A stretch of 64,000 bases of DNA from Bacillus altitudinis 41KF2b (GCF_000691145.1 NZ_ASJC01000004.1:248001-312000), one strand, 5' to 3'. Positions 9,503-20,161 are shown, numbered from the stretch's first letter. The notes: generated by a model from the sequence alone, not told the origin. Translations and numbers: made by a program.

Positions 9503-10852
9503 TTACATGCTGACGACATTTTCATCTGTTGATGCTTTTGCTTCAAGCTCATTTTCTTCTTTCAATTTCTGCTTATCCCACATTCTAAAGAATGGATAGT
9601 ATAGTGCGAATGACAAGGCAAGGTTAATCAGCTGCATGACCGCGCCAGAGATTTTCCCACCTGTTGCGAGATAGCCTGAAATGATTGGCGGCATTGTCCA
9701 CGGGACAGCGATCCCTGCCGGTTTTGCTACAAGTCCTGTGCTCATTCCGATATATGTGGTGATGATCATCATAATTGGGGTAAGGATAAACGGAATGAGA
9801 AGCATTGGGTTCATCACAATCGGCATTCCAAAAATGATCGGTTCGTTGATGTTAAAGATGGCTGGCCCAATCGCAAGACGGCCAAGCTGTTTCATTTGTT
9901 TACTTCTCGCACGCAAGATCATAGTCAGTACCAAAGCAAGCGTCGCGCCGCTTCCGCCGACATTGATAAAGATTTCAAAGAACTGTGCTGTGAAAATATT
10001 CGGCAGCACTTCTCCTGCTTGGAAGGCAAGACGGTTTTCATCCATCGCACCGAGCCAAATCGGACCCATGACTCCACCGACAATGGTGGCTCCGTGAATA
10101 CCACATGCCCAGAGGAGCATTTGCACACCGATGGCAACGATACTTCCGCCTAAGCTTCCACCAAGAATGGATAGTGGTGTGCCGATTAAGACCGTGATGA
10201 TATTATGAATACTCTCAAAAGGTGTCATCTCAATCAGAAGCCTAGCGACCCAGATCAGCGTGATGACCACAAAACCTGGAATAAGTGCGATAAACGATTT
10301 ACTAACTGCTGGCGGTACACCATCAGGCATTTTGATGACGATATTCCGCTGTACAATAAAGCGGTAAATTTCGGTGGAAAGCATGGCAATAATCATGGCA
10401 ACGAATAGCCCTTTACTGCCCATCAGTGTGACGGGAATACCGCCATTCACTAGGATAGCTTCTGTTGATCCTTCAGGTGTGAATGGTACTTGATAAGGTG
10501 TGGCTAGGAGGAAAGCTGCGACAGCAATTGCACCAGATGACAGTGCATCGACTGCATACTTTTCAGCTAACCTGTACGCGATCCCAAAGGTCGCAACAAG
10601 TGCCATAATGTCAAAGGTGGCATTCACAGGATAGGATAGTTTCGTGGCCCATTCGGCTCCGAAGACACTTGCCATAAAATCGCTGTATCCTGGAATCGGA
10701 AGGTTGGCTAAAATAAGAAACAGTGAACCGACGATAATGAGAGGCATGGTTAAAACAATTCCGTCACGCAATGCTTGTAAATGTCTTTGAGCGGCAATCT
10801 TTCCTGCAAACGGCATAACCTTCTCTTCTAGAAATCGGTTGAATCCATTCAT
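9503..10852 (-). CDS. licC: PTS lichenan/cellobiose-specific EIIC permease (LicC)
   Basis: Integral membrane transporter of the Lac-type PTS that takes up cellobiose-like oligosaccharides. 449 residues, about ten hydrophobic segments. Family landmarks: [10 protein letters not shown], the [11 protein letters not shown] loop, [17 protein letters not shown] (the substrate-site region) and [25 protein letters not shown] upstream. It lies 14 bp after licB and 26 bp before licA in the same operon. Confidence 0.93.
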   Translation of the reverse strand: MNGFNRFLEEKVMPFAGKIAAQRHLQALRDGIVLTMPLIIVGSLFLILANLPIPGYSDFMASVFGAEWATKLSYPVNATFDIMALVATFGIAYRLAEKYAVDALSSGAIAVAAFLLATPYQVPFTPEGSTEAILVNGGIPVTLMGSKGLFVAMIIAMLSTEIYRFIVQRNIVIKMPDGVPPAVSKSFIALIPGFVVITLIWVARLLIEMTPFESIHNIITVLIGTPLSILGGSLGGSIVAIGVQMLLWACGIHGATIVGGVMGPIWLGAMDENRLAFQAGEVLPNIFTAQFFEIFINVGGSGATLALVLTMILRARSKQMKQLGRLAIGPAIFNINEPIIFGMPIVMNPMLLIPFILTPIMMIITTYIGMSTGLVAKPAGIAVPWTMPPIISGYLATGGKISGAVMQLINLALSFALYYPFFRMWDKQKLKEENELEAKASTDENVVSM

Positions 10853-10866
10853 CCCTTCCGCCCCCT

Positions 10867-11172
10867 TTATCCGTTCACTAACTGTTCAGCAGATTTTAAA
10901 ACCTCAGCACCATTACATACGCCATAATGCACGGTATTAATTACGTCTACTGGAATTCCTTTGTCTTCTCCGAGTTTTTTCATTTGCGGTAATAAATAAC
11001 GAACTTGAGGTCCTAATAAAAGCACATCGGCTTGATCAATATGATTTTTTGCAGCATCTCCAGATACTGCCCAAATACGATAGTCTTTTCCTTGTTCTTG
11101 TGCACTTTTCTCCATTTTTGTGACAAGTAAGCTTGTTGACATACCTGCTGCACAAACTAATAAAATGTTCAT
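10867..11172 (-). CDS. licB: PTS lichenan/cellobiose-specific EIIB component (LicB)
   Basis: Soluble EIIB that transfers phosphate from LicA to the sugar at LicC. 101 residues. The phosphocysteine is expected in the N-terminal loop [13 protein letters not shown] (Cys7). [12 protein letters not shown] later in the protein is also typical of the cellobiose EIIB family. It is the first gene of the operon. A near-perfect cre site lies about 60 bp upstream, and licR is transcribed in the same direction further upstream. Confidence 0.93.
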   Translation of the reverse strand: MNILLVCAAGMSTSLLVTKMEKSAQEQGKDYRIWAVSGDAAKNHIDQADVLLLGPQVRYLLPQMKKLGEDKGIPVDVINTVHYGVCNGAEVLKSAEQLVNG

Positions 11173-11227
11173 TGTAAACGCCCCCTTTTTGAAGTATGAA
11201 GCTTTTCTTTACACATTCATCATATTA

Positions 11228-11241
11228 TGAAACCGCTTTCA
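11228..11241. promoter_or_regulatory. CcpA (cre) site of the lic operon
   Basis: TGAAACCGCTTTCA matches TGWAANCGNTNWCA at every defined position. It lies 56 bp before the licB start, where glucose repression of the operon would act. Confidence 0.85.
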
Positions 11242-11293
11242 TAAACACCCATACTTTTTCCTTTAGGAAGCGGAAAAAGTTAATATCACACCA

Positions 11294-13237
11294 TTAGTTC
11301 TTGTACGAAGGCGCTTTTTTATCCATGACATCCAGCATGTCTTCAAAGGTATCACAGGTGATGAGGTGCTGAATAAATTTCACATGATGGACAAGCTCTC
11401 CAAGCAGACGGTACATGCCTTTTAAATCTTTGGCATTCTCTTTTTCGACACAAAGCAAGCACACAAATTGAACTTTTTTCTCTCCCCAAATAATCGGTTT
11501 TTCTAATGTACAGATCGCCCAAAACGTCTCTTCTGTCAGCGGGGTCATCGGATGCGGAATCGCTGTATAATGCCCAAATGAAGTCGGTGCAGACTCTTCT
11601 CTTTCCATCACAGATTGTGTAAGTTCTACTGGCGCTAAGCCCATGTCAATGACCTTTTGCGTGAGAAAGTGTATGACCTCTTCCTTTGTTTGAAAGGCGC
11701 ATTTTGTAAAGACCAATTCCTTTTTCATATATTGCGTGGCTAATGTCACTCTTGTTTCACTTGTCAAAGCTTCTTCTATTTTTAAAAAATCACTGCCTCC
11801 TAAAATCGTGTTCACTTGAATGACCGGAATCGGTAAATCCATATGAATGGGAATGGTCGTAATAATTAAATCCAATGCATGTAAAGAGACATGCGGAAGG
11901 GAATAAAGCTCTGCTGTGCCTAAAATGGTCAGCTTCGACCCAAATTGTGACCGCAAACGATCTTGAAGTAGCCTTGCACTCCCTGCACCAGACGCACAGA
12001 CAATCAGGCATCGCTTCGGTGGTATCTCCATTTTCCTGCGCTCTAAGGCCGCACCAAAATGAAGTGCCATATAGCCGATCTCATTTTCATGAATGGACAA
12101 ACCTGTCTCTTCTTCAATGACCCTGCTCGCCACAATCCCTGCTTCAAAGGCAATTGGATAGCCCGCTTTGATCTCATCAAGCATTGGATTTCTTAAATTC
12201 ATTCCATACTTACACCGATTGATCGCTGGCTTTAAGTGCAAACTGAGGCCAATCAGCAATTCCGCATCTCCCGCTAAATCCAGCTGCAATTTTTGATCAA
12301 TGGCTTTCAGCATCAGCTGAACAAGACGGCTCGTGTCATCATCCACAATTTGTTTTTGACCGCCCGTTGAAAAAGACTGTACCATTTTGGCTGTTCCTAG
12401 CAAATGAATGGTGATATAAACGATTTCCTCTTGTGGGAATGAGACATCCAGCAACCCTTCAAGACGCTCAACCATTTTTTTGGCTACCTTGTATTCTTTT
12501 GCCCTTGGGATTTCGTTGATTTCTTCAGGCAGCACAGATACATAGTTTCCGTGTCTAATCCGTTTACAGGCAATAGCAATATGAACAATTAAATTATTCA
12601 TGCAAATGTCTGATAGATTCATTTTTTCCTCGTTGATATAATCAATCATGGTTCTCTGAATCAATTCCAGCTCATGTTTCGGCAAAATCGTAACCGCCGT
12701 GTTCAGCATGGTTTGATAGGAACGCCGTTCATTGAATAAATATTCTGACATGCAATAACGGATTTTCATCTCAGATCCTTTGATCCGGCAGCCTTTATTC
12801 GGCTTTGCTTCCAGCTTCAGATCAAAGGGTTCGAGCTTACGTTTGACCCATTTCATGTCATTACTCATCGTCGATTTACTAATAAACAGCTGCTCCTGTA
12901 AGTCTTCCAGCTTCACATATGATTCCGCTAGAAGCAGCTTTTTCAAAATAAATCGAACTCGTTCTTCTGGAAGAACAGCAAGCGGTTCTTCCTGTTCGAC
13001 TTCTTCCTTCATAAAACGGCGAAAGGCATTCTCATCGTTGATCAACAGCTCATAGCCAGCGCCCCTAACAGCTGATACAGCTGCTTGATAAGGGGCTAGA
13101 CGCTCATTCAGTTCCTTGATGTCTGTTCGGATGGTGCGGCTTGTCACTTGTAAACTGACAGAAAGCGCAGCGCTCGTGAGAGGAGTCTCAGCTGCCATCA
13201 GCTGACTTAAAATGTGCGCCAGTCTTTTACTCAGCAT
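11294..13237 (-). CDS. licR: PRD-containing transcriptional activator LicR
   Basis: Activates the licBCAH operon; PTS phosphorylation tunes its activity. About 647 residues. Order: two N-terminal winged-HTH modules (SLQVTSRTIRTDIKELN near 25-45 and LFISKSTMSNDMKWVK near 110), two PRDs with conserved His (IVHIAIACKRI; VYITIHLLG; GLSLHLKPAINR; GYMALHFGAALER), an EIIB-like segment with CLIVCASGAGSARLL, and a C-terminal EIIA-like segment with FGHYTAIPHPM. I start at the ATG at 13237 because GAAGGAGG lies 8 nt before it; the reading to 13255 includes this RBS. B. subtilis LicR has the same architecture. Confidence 0.92.
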   Translation of the reverse strand: MLSKRLAHILSQLMAAETPLTSAALSVSLQVTSRTIRTDIKELNERLAPYQAAVSAVRGAGYELLINDENAFRRFMKEEVEQEEPLAVLPEERVRFILKKLLLAESYVKLEDLQEQLFISKSTMSNDMKWVKRKLEPFDLKLEAKPNKGCRIKGSEMKIRYCMSEYLFNERRSYQTMLNTAVTILPKHELELIQRTMIDYINEEKMNLSDICMNNLIVHIAIACKRIRHGNYVSVLPEEINEIPRAKEYKVAKKMVERLEGLLDVSFPQEEIVYITIHLLGTAKMVQSFSTGGQKQIVDDDTSRLVQLMLKAIDQKLQLDLAGDAELLIGLSLHLKPAINRCKYGMNLRNPMLDEIKAGYPIAFEAGIVASRVIEEETGLSIHENEIGYMALHFGAALERRKMEIPPKRCLIVCASGAGSARLLQDRLRSQFGSKLTILGTAELYSLPHVSLHALDLIITTIPIHMDLPIPVIQVNTILGGSDFLKIEEALTSETRVTLATQYMKKELVFTKCAFQTKEEVIHFLTQKVIDMGLAPVELTQSVMEREESAPTSFGHYTAIPHPMTPLTEETFWAICTLEKPIIWGEKKVQFVCLLCVEKENAKDLKGMYRLLGELVHHVKFIQHLITCDTFEDMLDVMDKKAPSYKN

Positions 13238-13441
13238 TAGGTCGGCCTCCTTCATTTAGGGTGGAGAATCTGCCTTGTTTGGACAGGTTGTATACGCTTA
13301 CAGTTCTCTTCATTACTCATATTCTACTGAAAAGAAATAAAAATTGCCAACTCATTTATATGACAAACGCCCCTATTTATACATCCAACCATATCTAATG
13401 ACCTATGAATCTTCTTCTAAGATGCTGTTGTGGAAATCATG

Positions 13442-13479
13442 AAAAAAAGGCGTTACACCTCCGTGTATCCGCCTTTTTC
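13442..13479. terminator. Intrinsic terminator after the sortase gene (bidirectional hairpin)
   Basis: AAAAAGGCGGATACAC-GGAG-GTGTAACGCCTTTTTTT on the minus strand forms a long stem with a T tract directly after the sortase stop. Confidence 0.85.
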
Positions 13480-14094
13480 TTATGAGGAAATCAGTTGTGT
13501 AAAGACAACCAATCTTTTTTCATGTGTACCGGCTGCATGATCAAAAGTTCCCGTACATGTGATGAAATTGAGATTCCGTGTAAAGGCGTACCCGAAAAAA
13601 GCATTTGGTTTCTCTTCGCGCGGATAGCTTTTCACCTTGAGAACCTCAAAGGCTCGCTTTTCCCCTGACGAGGATGTCACAATGACTTTGTCTCCCTTTT
13701 TTAGCTCCTTTAATCGATAAAAAACAGCTGGACCCCATTTATTATCAACATGACCATTTATGACAGCATTCCCTTTATCACCAGGCTTCGGACCATCTTC
13801 AAACCAAGCCGTGTGATCTGTATTTTGCGGAACACCCATACTGCCATCCTTTGATAAAGTCGTTTTCTCCACTTTTGCTTGGACATCAATCGCTGGAATG
13901 GAGATGTCAGCGGGGACAATACCCGATGGCTCATCTTTTAACGTGTCGTGTGAATGAGATGGATTCTTGGCTTGTTTTGCTGTCATTGGCTCAGGAGATG
14001 ATGCAGTTTCAGAGGATGACTTTTCATCTATTGATTGGGATGCGCAGCCCGTGATGATGAGAAGCGTAAGAATACTAAACAGCCATCTTTTCAC
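13480..14094 (-). CDS. Class F-like sortase, lipoprotein-type N-terminus
   Basis: Cysteine transpeptidase that would cleave a C-terminal LPXTG-like signal and attach the protein to the wall. About 204 residues. A signal segment ends in LIITGC, a good lipobox. A Ser/Glu/Pro-rich linker follows, then the sortase barrel with catalytic His in INGHVD, Cys in FITCTG and Arg in EKRLVVF. The compact barrel fits the class D/F group rather than SrtA or SrtB; class F is my preferred call. The start is GTG at 14094, with AAAGGAGG 9 nt before it. The gene directly upstream encodes an MPKTG-bearing surface protein, its obvious substrate. Confidence 0.82.
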   Translation of the reverse strand: MKRWLFSILTLLIITGCASQSIDEKSSSETASSPEPMTAKQAKNPSHSHDTLKDEPSGIVPADISIPAIDVQAKVEKTTLSKDGSMGVPQNTDHTAWFEDGPKPGDKGNAVINGHVDNKWGPAVFYRLKELKKGDKVIVTSSSGEKRAFEVLKVKSYPREEKPNAFFGYAFTRNLNFITCTGTFDHAAGTHEKRLVVFTQLISS

Positions 14095-14162
14095 GCAAGT
14101 CGACCTCCTTTTGAAGAAAGGAACGGCACGATTGTGCACGTTCCCTCTTGTCTTGATATTGT

Positions 14163-15545
14163 TTAATTTGATGGTTTACGGCGAATGAGGAAGAACGCCC
14201 CCACTGCACCTCCGGCTAAGATGAGACTTGCCATCATCCCAGCAAATGCTTCATATGACATACCTAATGGACCGGCTGTGCCTCCCATACCTGTTTTCGG
14301 CATCTCATTTGGCATGTTGGATTTGAATAATTCAGGATGCTGATCGACAATAGCTGATGCGACATCTTGACCAACCATGAACATATGGCCGTATGCTTCT
14401 CTGACAGTCGGGTACAGCTGATCATATTCGCCATTGTGATAAGACGTGTACGTTTTGATGAGCTCATCAATATGGGTTTTCAACCCGGCTTCTAAGTCAG
14501 CCGCCTTCAAGCGGCCATCTGTCGCTTGATCTAAAAATTTTGCTTGTTTCATACGGTAAGCATCTAAATCTTTAACAGCCTTCTCTTTTGCTTGCTCGTC
14601 TCCTGATGCATCCGCTTTAACATAATCAACTAAATATCCGATATGACTTGACCAGATCGTTTTAAATTGTTTTCCTGCATCTTTTCCATAAACAGAAGCG
14701 ATCGCATCTGATAGATCATTCGTGTTTTCATTTAACGCTGCTGCCGCTTGGTCAAAGTCCTTGCTGCCATCATTCCCTTTTTGCATAGCCACTACCGCGA
14801 GTGCCAAATGCTCTGAGAACAAGTAGTTTAAATCCTCACGAAGATCTGCGGCTGGAGTATCCACTGATTTTTGATCAAATTTCCCAGGAAATTGATCTGT
14901 AATCGCCCATGATACACCTTTACCTACTTCAAACATATGATGAATGGATTTTCTGACCGTTTCATAGGTTGTATCAAAATCCTTTTCTGTGTAACTATCA
15001 AAAGCTTTTAGCAGTTCATTGACGTGCATTTTTAAACCTTCTTCAAGTTCACTTGCTTTCAATCTTCCACCTGTTGCTTTATCAAGCATATCAGCTTGTT
15101 TCATGCGGTATTGATCAAGCTCTTTGACCGCTTTCTTTTTACCTGCTTCATCTTTTTTCGCTGTTGCTTGTACATAATCAACGAAGTAGCCGATATGGCT
15201 TGACCAAATCTCTTTAAATTGTTTCCCTGCTTTTTTTCCATACACAGAGGCGATCGCATCTGATAGATCATTCGTGTTTTCATTTAACGCTGCTGCTGCT
15301 TGATCAAAATCTTTACTGCCGTCAATTCCCTTTTGCATCGTGATCACTGCTAAATAAGCATGTTCTGAGAAGAGCTGATCAAGCGCTGCGCGAAGATCCG
15401 TTGCTTTATTTGACACCTCTTGTGATGATGACGACTTTTTTGCATCCCCATGCATATGTCCTTCGTGTGCACTTGCCATTTGAGCAGTTGGTAATAATAA
15501 TGCTGCACTAAGCGGGATCGTTAAAAATGCTTTTTTCATTTTCAT
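14163..15545 (-). CDS. Wall-anchored surface protein with two tandem His-containing helical domains
   Basis: 460 residues. Signal peptide 1-26; a mature N-terminus rich in His (HEGHMHGD); two homologous copies of a roughly 170-residue helical domain (about 51-223 and 235-407); and a C-terminal sorting signal MPKTG (415-419), hydrophobic segment and RRK tail. The copies share SEH, DGSKDFDQAAAALNEN, WSSHIGY, K-x-H-x-x-EL and HMF-x-VG. These conserved His/Glu positions on helices suggest metal binding; that is inference and I do not recognise a named family. RBS GAGGAGG. The sortase follows in the same direction after 68 bp. Confidence 0.78.
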   Translation of the reverse strand: MKMKKAFLTIPLSAALLLPTAQMASAHEGHMHGDAKKSSSSQEVSNKATDLRAALDQLFSEHAYLAVITMQKGIDGSKDFDQAAAALNENTNDLSDAIASVYGKKAGKQFKEIWSSHIGYFVDYVQATAKKDEAGKKKAVKELDQYRMKQADMLDKATGGRLKASELEEGLKMHVNELLKAFDSYTEKDFDTTYETVRKSIHHMFEVGKGVSWAITDQFPGKFDQKSVDTPAADLREDLNYLFSEHLALAVVAMQKGNDGSKDFDQAAAALNENTNDLSDAIASVYGKDAGKQFKTIWSSHIGYLVDYVKADASGDEQAKEKAVKDLDAYRMKQAKFLDQATDGRLKAADLEAGLKTHIDELIKTYTSYHNGEYDQLYPTVREAYGHMFMVGQDVASAIVDQHPELFKSNMPNEMPKTGMGGTAGPLGMSYEAFAGMMASLILAGGAVGAFFLIRRKPSN

Positions 15546-15641
15546 CTGTTTTGCCTCCTCTTTCCGTTTGTTATGTACTTAACGGCGAGAGAAGTGAAAT
15601 GGATCATTCCCACAGCATATTTTTTTGTTTCATTCATTTCA

Positions 15642-15665
15642 TAAAAAAAAGCCGGATTACCCGGC
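15642..15665 (-). terminator. Intrinsic terminator after the 37-residue ORF
   Basis: On the minus strand AGCCGGG-TAA-TCCGGCT is followed by eight T. It overlaps the last codons of the small ORF at 15657-15770, supporting a short independent transcript. Confidence 0.85.
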
Positions 15666-15770
15666 TGATACGTTACGACTTTTGGATGCTTTTCGTTCTT
15701 TGTATATTTTCCTCACCACTGGATAAATCACTGGTGCCCATTTGACAATTTGTTTCAGCCACTTTTTCAT
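15657..15770 (-). CDS. 37-residue basic small protein
   Basis: A short ORF starting [11 protein letters not shown] and ending NVSAG. TAAGGAGG lies 10 nt before the ATG, and a strong terminator overlaps its end. Lys/Arg residues alternate with Trp, Ile and Val ([20 protein letters not shown]), so it could form an amphipathic or membrane-associated helix. It sits between gdhA and the surface-protein gene on the same strand. I do not recognise a family; RBS plus terminator are the support for its being real. Confidence 0.55.
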   Translation of the reverse strand: MKKWLKQIVKWAPVIYPVVRKIYKERKASKSRNVSAG

Positions 15771-15853
15771 TTTCTCCCGCGCCTCCTTATTGTCATTCTT
15801 ACAAGACAATTCCCGATCTTGTCATGAAATAAACAGGTGCGGGAGAGCAGGAG

Positions 15854-17227
<1,374 letters not shown>

Positions 17228-17263
17228 TCATCTGCCTCCTTGTCAATATCTCACTCTTTGGTT

Positions 17264-17278
17264 GTTAGATTTTCTAAC
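17264..17278. promoter_or_regulatory. Dyad upstream of gdhA
   Basis: GTTAGA-TTT-TCTAAC is a perfect 6+6 inverted repeat 40 bp before the gdhA start. The rest of the 308-bp gap between gdhA and yxlD holds no ORF or hairpin I can support. The regulator is unknown. Confidence 0.35.
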
Positions 17279-17532
17279 GCATATTGAGATTAATTTAACA
17301 CCATTTGTAAAAACTGATCAATATTGATAACAGATGAAAACGATGCCGAAATGAGATAGATCAAGCAGAATCACCTTCCGTCATGAAAATGACCCGTTCA
17401 AAAAATGACTATCGTTCTAGAAATGACGAACTGGACGTTCAACATCCCGCTTTCTTTGACACATTCATGAAACTTTCACTTTTTCTAGATGATGATCATT
17501 CAAAAAAAAGGTCAAAAGTTTTACAACGTCTT

Positions 17533-17745
17533 TCAATCTTTTCTGAGCTTTTCTCCTCTTTTCCGATCAGGTAAGACAACACACAGCCAATATAAAATAG
17601 AAGAAGATGGGAAGTTGATTAACCCAATGATACCCCAGAACCATTTATAACGCCCTCTTTTCTTGGCATCCATAAATAAGAGAAATCCCTGTGCAAACAG
17701 TAACGGTAATGCGCACAATAAGATGATCATTTCCGTCTGACTCAT
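17533..17745 (-). CDS. yxlD: YxlD-like membrane regulator of SigY
   Basis: 70 residues with two hydrophobic segments (about 6-24 and 36-60) around a basic KKRGRYKW loop, and a charged C-terminus. In B. subtilis, YxlD with YxlC restrains the ECF sigma factor SigY. Length, position third after sigY and yxlC, and the 4-nt ATGA overlap with yxlC support the call. The yxlE, yxlF and yxlG genes that follow in B. subtilis are absent here; gdhA lies next. Confidence 0.75.
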   Translation of the reverse strand: MSQTEMIILLCALPLLFAQGFLLFMDAKKRGRYKWFWGIIGLINFPSSSILYWLCVVLPDRKRGEKLRKD

Positions 17746-18053
17746 AAGGAAGACCCTCCTTTAATCTGTTGATATTCCTTGATGCCGACAACCACACAGA
17801 GTGGCACGCTCACCACTTGGAGAAGAATGAAGATGATGGGCAAATGAGTAATGGCAGCTGCAAAAAGTGTCATGATGGTCAGACTGACGAGGATGTACGC
17901 CAGCACTTCTTGTTTAAAACGTTTTTTCTCTTTTTCCTTTGCCTGCTTTAGCATCAACATCAAAGCTTGTTCACTCGGCTTTTCTACTTCGATTTGTTCA
18001 TCGAGCTCCTGCAGCTCCTCTTTTAAACGATCGGCGAAACGATCTTCTTTCAT
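17742..18053 (-). CDS. yxlC: YxlC-like anti-sigma factor for SigY
   Basis: About 103 residues. The N-terminal half is cytoplasmic and charged (Glu/Lys-rich, LQELDEQIEVEKPSEQ); the C-terminal half has two hydrophobic segments (about 50-88). The start is the ATG at 18053, with GGAGTGG before it; it shares one base with the sigY stop (TGATG), so translation is coupled. B. subtilis YxlC, 106 residues in the same position, is the anti-SigY protein. Confidence 0.78.
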   Translation of the reverse strand: MKEDRFADRLKEELQELDEQIEVEKPSEQALMLMLKQAKEKEKKRFKQEVLAYILVSLTIMTLFAAAITHLPIIFILLQVVSVPLCVVVGIKEYQQIKGGSSL

Positions 18054-18583
18054 CAGTCCCACTCCTTTCGAATTTTCTTGATCCCATGATGAACCCTCGA
18101 TTTCACCGTACCTTCTCTCACCCCGAGCATCGAAGCGATTTCAGGGTAAGTAAAGCCATAATAGTAATGGAGAAGGATCGGTGCTCTCTCCTGAGCCTTT
18201 AACTCATTTAAAGCATCCCACATGTCATGCCAAGTATGGCCTTTTTGCTGAACATCCCATTTGAACCGGCGGATGGCTTCTTGATTCGCCTTTCCTTCTC
18301 TCGTTTGTTCACGTTTTCTTTTCTTTTGATGATCTAAAAATTGTCTAGATGCAATGGACATGAGCCATGTTGAAAATAATGAATCTCCTCTAAAAGAAGA
18401 AAGTTTCATGTACGCTTTGAGCATCGTTTCTTGCATGATCTCCTCTGTCAGCTCTTGTTGAAGGGTCAATTTCATCAAATAACGGTAAAGAAACGAATAA
18501 TGATGCCGATAAAGGGCTGTAAATGCGGCATCATCCCCCTGTTTTGCCCGCTTGATCCATAAAGTCTCCTCGGTCTGCTCCAA
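18053..18583 (-). CDS. sigY: ECF RNA polymerase sigma factor SigY
   Basis: 176 residues, two-domain ECF sigma. Region 2 includes ALYRHHYSFLYRYLMKL, EEIMQETMLKAY and FSTWLMSIASRQFLDHQKK. Region 4 includes RAPILLHYYYGFTYPEIASMLGVREGTVKSRVHHGIKKIR, with the helix-turn-helix. Gene order with yxlC and yxlD matches the B. subtilis sigY operon. A candidate autoregulated promoter (TAAACG-N16-CGTC) lies 37-62 bp upstream. RBS AAGGAAGGAGG. Confidence 0.9.
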   Translation of the reverse strand: MEQTEETLWIKRAKQGDDAAFTALYRHHYSFLYRYLMKLTLQQELTEEIMQETMLKAYMKLSSFRGDSLFSTWLMSIASRQFLDHQKKRKREQTREGKANQEAIRRFKWDVQQKGHTWHDMWDALNELKAQERAPILLHYYYGFTYPEIASMLGVREGTVKSRVHHGIKKIRKEWD

Positions 18584-18619
18584 ACACGTCCCTCCTTCCT
18601 TTCTATCTCTTATTGATTA

Positions 18620-18645
18620 GACGACACCAGTGATCGCATCGTTTA
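18620..18645 (-). promoter_or_regulatory. Candidate SigY-dependent autoregulatory promoter
   Basis: On the minus strand TAAACG (18640-18645), a 16-nt spacer and CGTC (18620-18623) resemble the TGAACG / CGTC elements known for SigY. It lies just upstream of sigY. The rest of 18646-18950 has no ORF or hairpin I can support. Confidence 0.55.
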
Positions 18646-19011
18646 AAATAGACCTTCTTTTTTTTAATTGGAGCCTTGTCTACCTGTTGTTTAGCGCACG
18701 GATCTATTTGATATCCAATTTTTTCTTATGTAATGATTATGACAGGTCTTTGTCTCTAACAAAATGACGCTTTCGTAATCATCTTGATTTTCCTTCAAAT
18801 GGGGAACGTCCTTTTCATAATCACTAGGTTACCCCAATACCTATCGTCAATGATCCTTGTCTCATGTAGATAAATTGAAATAATCATTGCCTTAGTTTCC
18901 TTGAAAATCGTGGAATACTTCGTTTCAATTCTTAGCCGATGATACCTTTTTGCGTGCTATGCTCTTCCTACATTCCGAAAGAGGCGATGCTGGCAAAGGA
19001 AGGAGGAGCGG

Positions 19012-19047
19012 TTGAATCGCAGCTTATTTTGGAAACGTTTACATTAA
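19012..19047 (+). CDS. Possible 11-residue leader peptide upstream of pectate lyase
   Basis: TTG start preceded by AAGGAAGGAGGAG; encodes MNRSLFWKRLH then a stop. The ORF overlaps the cre site and ends 25 nt before the pectate lyase start. The strong ribosome binding site is the only support; it may be chance. Confidence 0.25.
   Translation: MNRSLFWKRLH
19030..19043. promoter_or_regulatory. CcpA (cre) site of the pectate lyase gene
   Basis: TGGAAACGTTTACA matches TGWAANCGNTNWCA with one mismatch. It lies 30 bp before the start codon, probably inside the transcribed leader, where CcpA would block elongation or initiation. Confidence 0.75.
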
Positions 19048-19072
19048 AACAAAATAGAGAATGGAGATGTTC

Positions 19073-20104
19073 ATGTTGAAGAAAAAAGTTCCAATGTTAG
19101 CTGGTGTGTTAGCGGTTGGTCTCGTGACTTCATTATTTGCGCCAAATGGGGAGGCAAAAGCAGCAACGAAATATCCAGAAAGCCCTTCGATTATGGCCAA
19201 TTTTAATCAGCAAGGATTCTCCACATTAAATGGCGGTACAACAGGCGGTGAAGGCGGTAAAACGGTGACGGTGAAAACCGGAAATGAACTATTAGCTGCC
19301 CTCAAAAGCAAAGGAACAAATGAAAAATTGAAAATCGTGGTAGACGGAACGATTACTCCTTCTAATACTTCAGCCAATAAAATTGATGTGAAAGATACAA
19401 ACAATGTCTCCATCGTCGGTAAAGGGACAAACGGCGAATTTAACGGGATTGGTATTAAAGTATGGCGCGCCAATAACGTCATCATCCGCAACCTCAAAAT
19501 CCATCACAGCAAAATCGGTGATAAAGATGCCATCGGAATCGAAGGTGCCTCTAAAAACGTATGGGTCGACCATAATGAACTCTACAACACTTTAAACTCT
19601 GATAAAGATGACTATGATGGGTTATTCGATGTGAAAAATGACTCTGATTACATTACGTTCTCATGGAACTATGTCCATGACAGCTGGAAAACGATGCTGA
19701 TGGGCAGCTCCGATAACGATAACTACAACAGAAAAATCACGTTCCACAACAACCGTTTTGAAAACTTGAACTCTCGTGTACCGTCTATGCGCTTCGGGGA
19801 AGGCCATGTGTATAACAACTATTACAAAAACATCCTAACAACAGCGATTAATTCACGTATGGGCGCGAAAATGAGAATTGAACACAACGTATTTGAAAAC
19901 ACGAAAAATGCCATCGGCAGCTGGGACAGCAGTAAAGTTGGTACTTGGCATGTCATCAACAACTCTTATATTAACAGCACAGGTAGCCTGCCAACGTCTT
20001 CAACAGGTACGTACAACCCTCCTTATAACTACTCTTTGCTTAACGTGAACAATGTGAAATCAGAAGTTGTATCAAATGCGGGTGTAGGAAAAGTAAATCC
20101 TTAA
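19073..20104 (+). CDS. pel: Secreted pectate lyase, PL1 family
   Basis: Cleaves polygalacturonate by Ca2+-dependent beta-elimination outside the cell. About 343 residues with a Sec signal peptide (MLKKK, hydrophobic core, cleavage near GEAKA-A). PL1 parallel beta-helix landmarks: NVWVDHNEL (the vWiDH motif), the Asp-rich Ca2+ region [16 protein letters not shown], and [17 protein letters not shown] with the catalytic Arg of RxPxxR. I start at the ATG at 19073, 7 nt after GGAG; the in-frame ATG at 19061 would place this RBS inside the gene. Monocistronic with a terminator; cre site upstream. Confidence 0.93.
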   Translation: MLKKKVPMLAGVLAVGLVTSLFAPNGEAKAATKYPESPSIMANFNQQGFSTLNGGTTGGEGGKTVTVKTGNELLAALKSKGTNEKLKIVVDGTITPSNTSANKIDVKDTNNVSIVGKGTNGEFNGIGIKVWRANNVIIRNLKIHHSKIGDKDAIGIEGASKNVWVDHNELYNTLNSDKDDYDGLFDVKNDSDYITFSWNYVHDSWKTMLMGSSDNDNYNRKITFHNNRFENLNSRVPSMRFGEGHVYNNYYKNILTTAINSRMGAKMRIEHNVFENTKNAIGSWDSSKVGTWHVINNSYINSTGSLPTSSTGTYNPPYNYSLLNVNNVKSEVVSNAGVGKVNP

Positions 20105-20108
20105 TCTC

Positions 20109-20149
20109 AAAAAAACGTTCGGGCAGAAATCTTCTGTCCGAACGTTCTT
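20109..20149. terminator. Bidirectional terminator between pel and cydD
   Basis: AACGTTCGG-ACAGAAG-containing perfect stem (CGTTCGGrCAGA / TCTGyCCGAACG) lies between convergent genes. On the minus strand it is followed by seven T; on the plus strand by TTCTTG. Confidence 0.85.
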
Positions 20150-20161
20150 GTCATCCATTTT

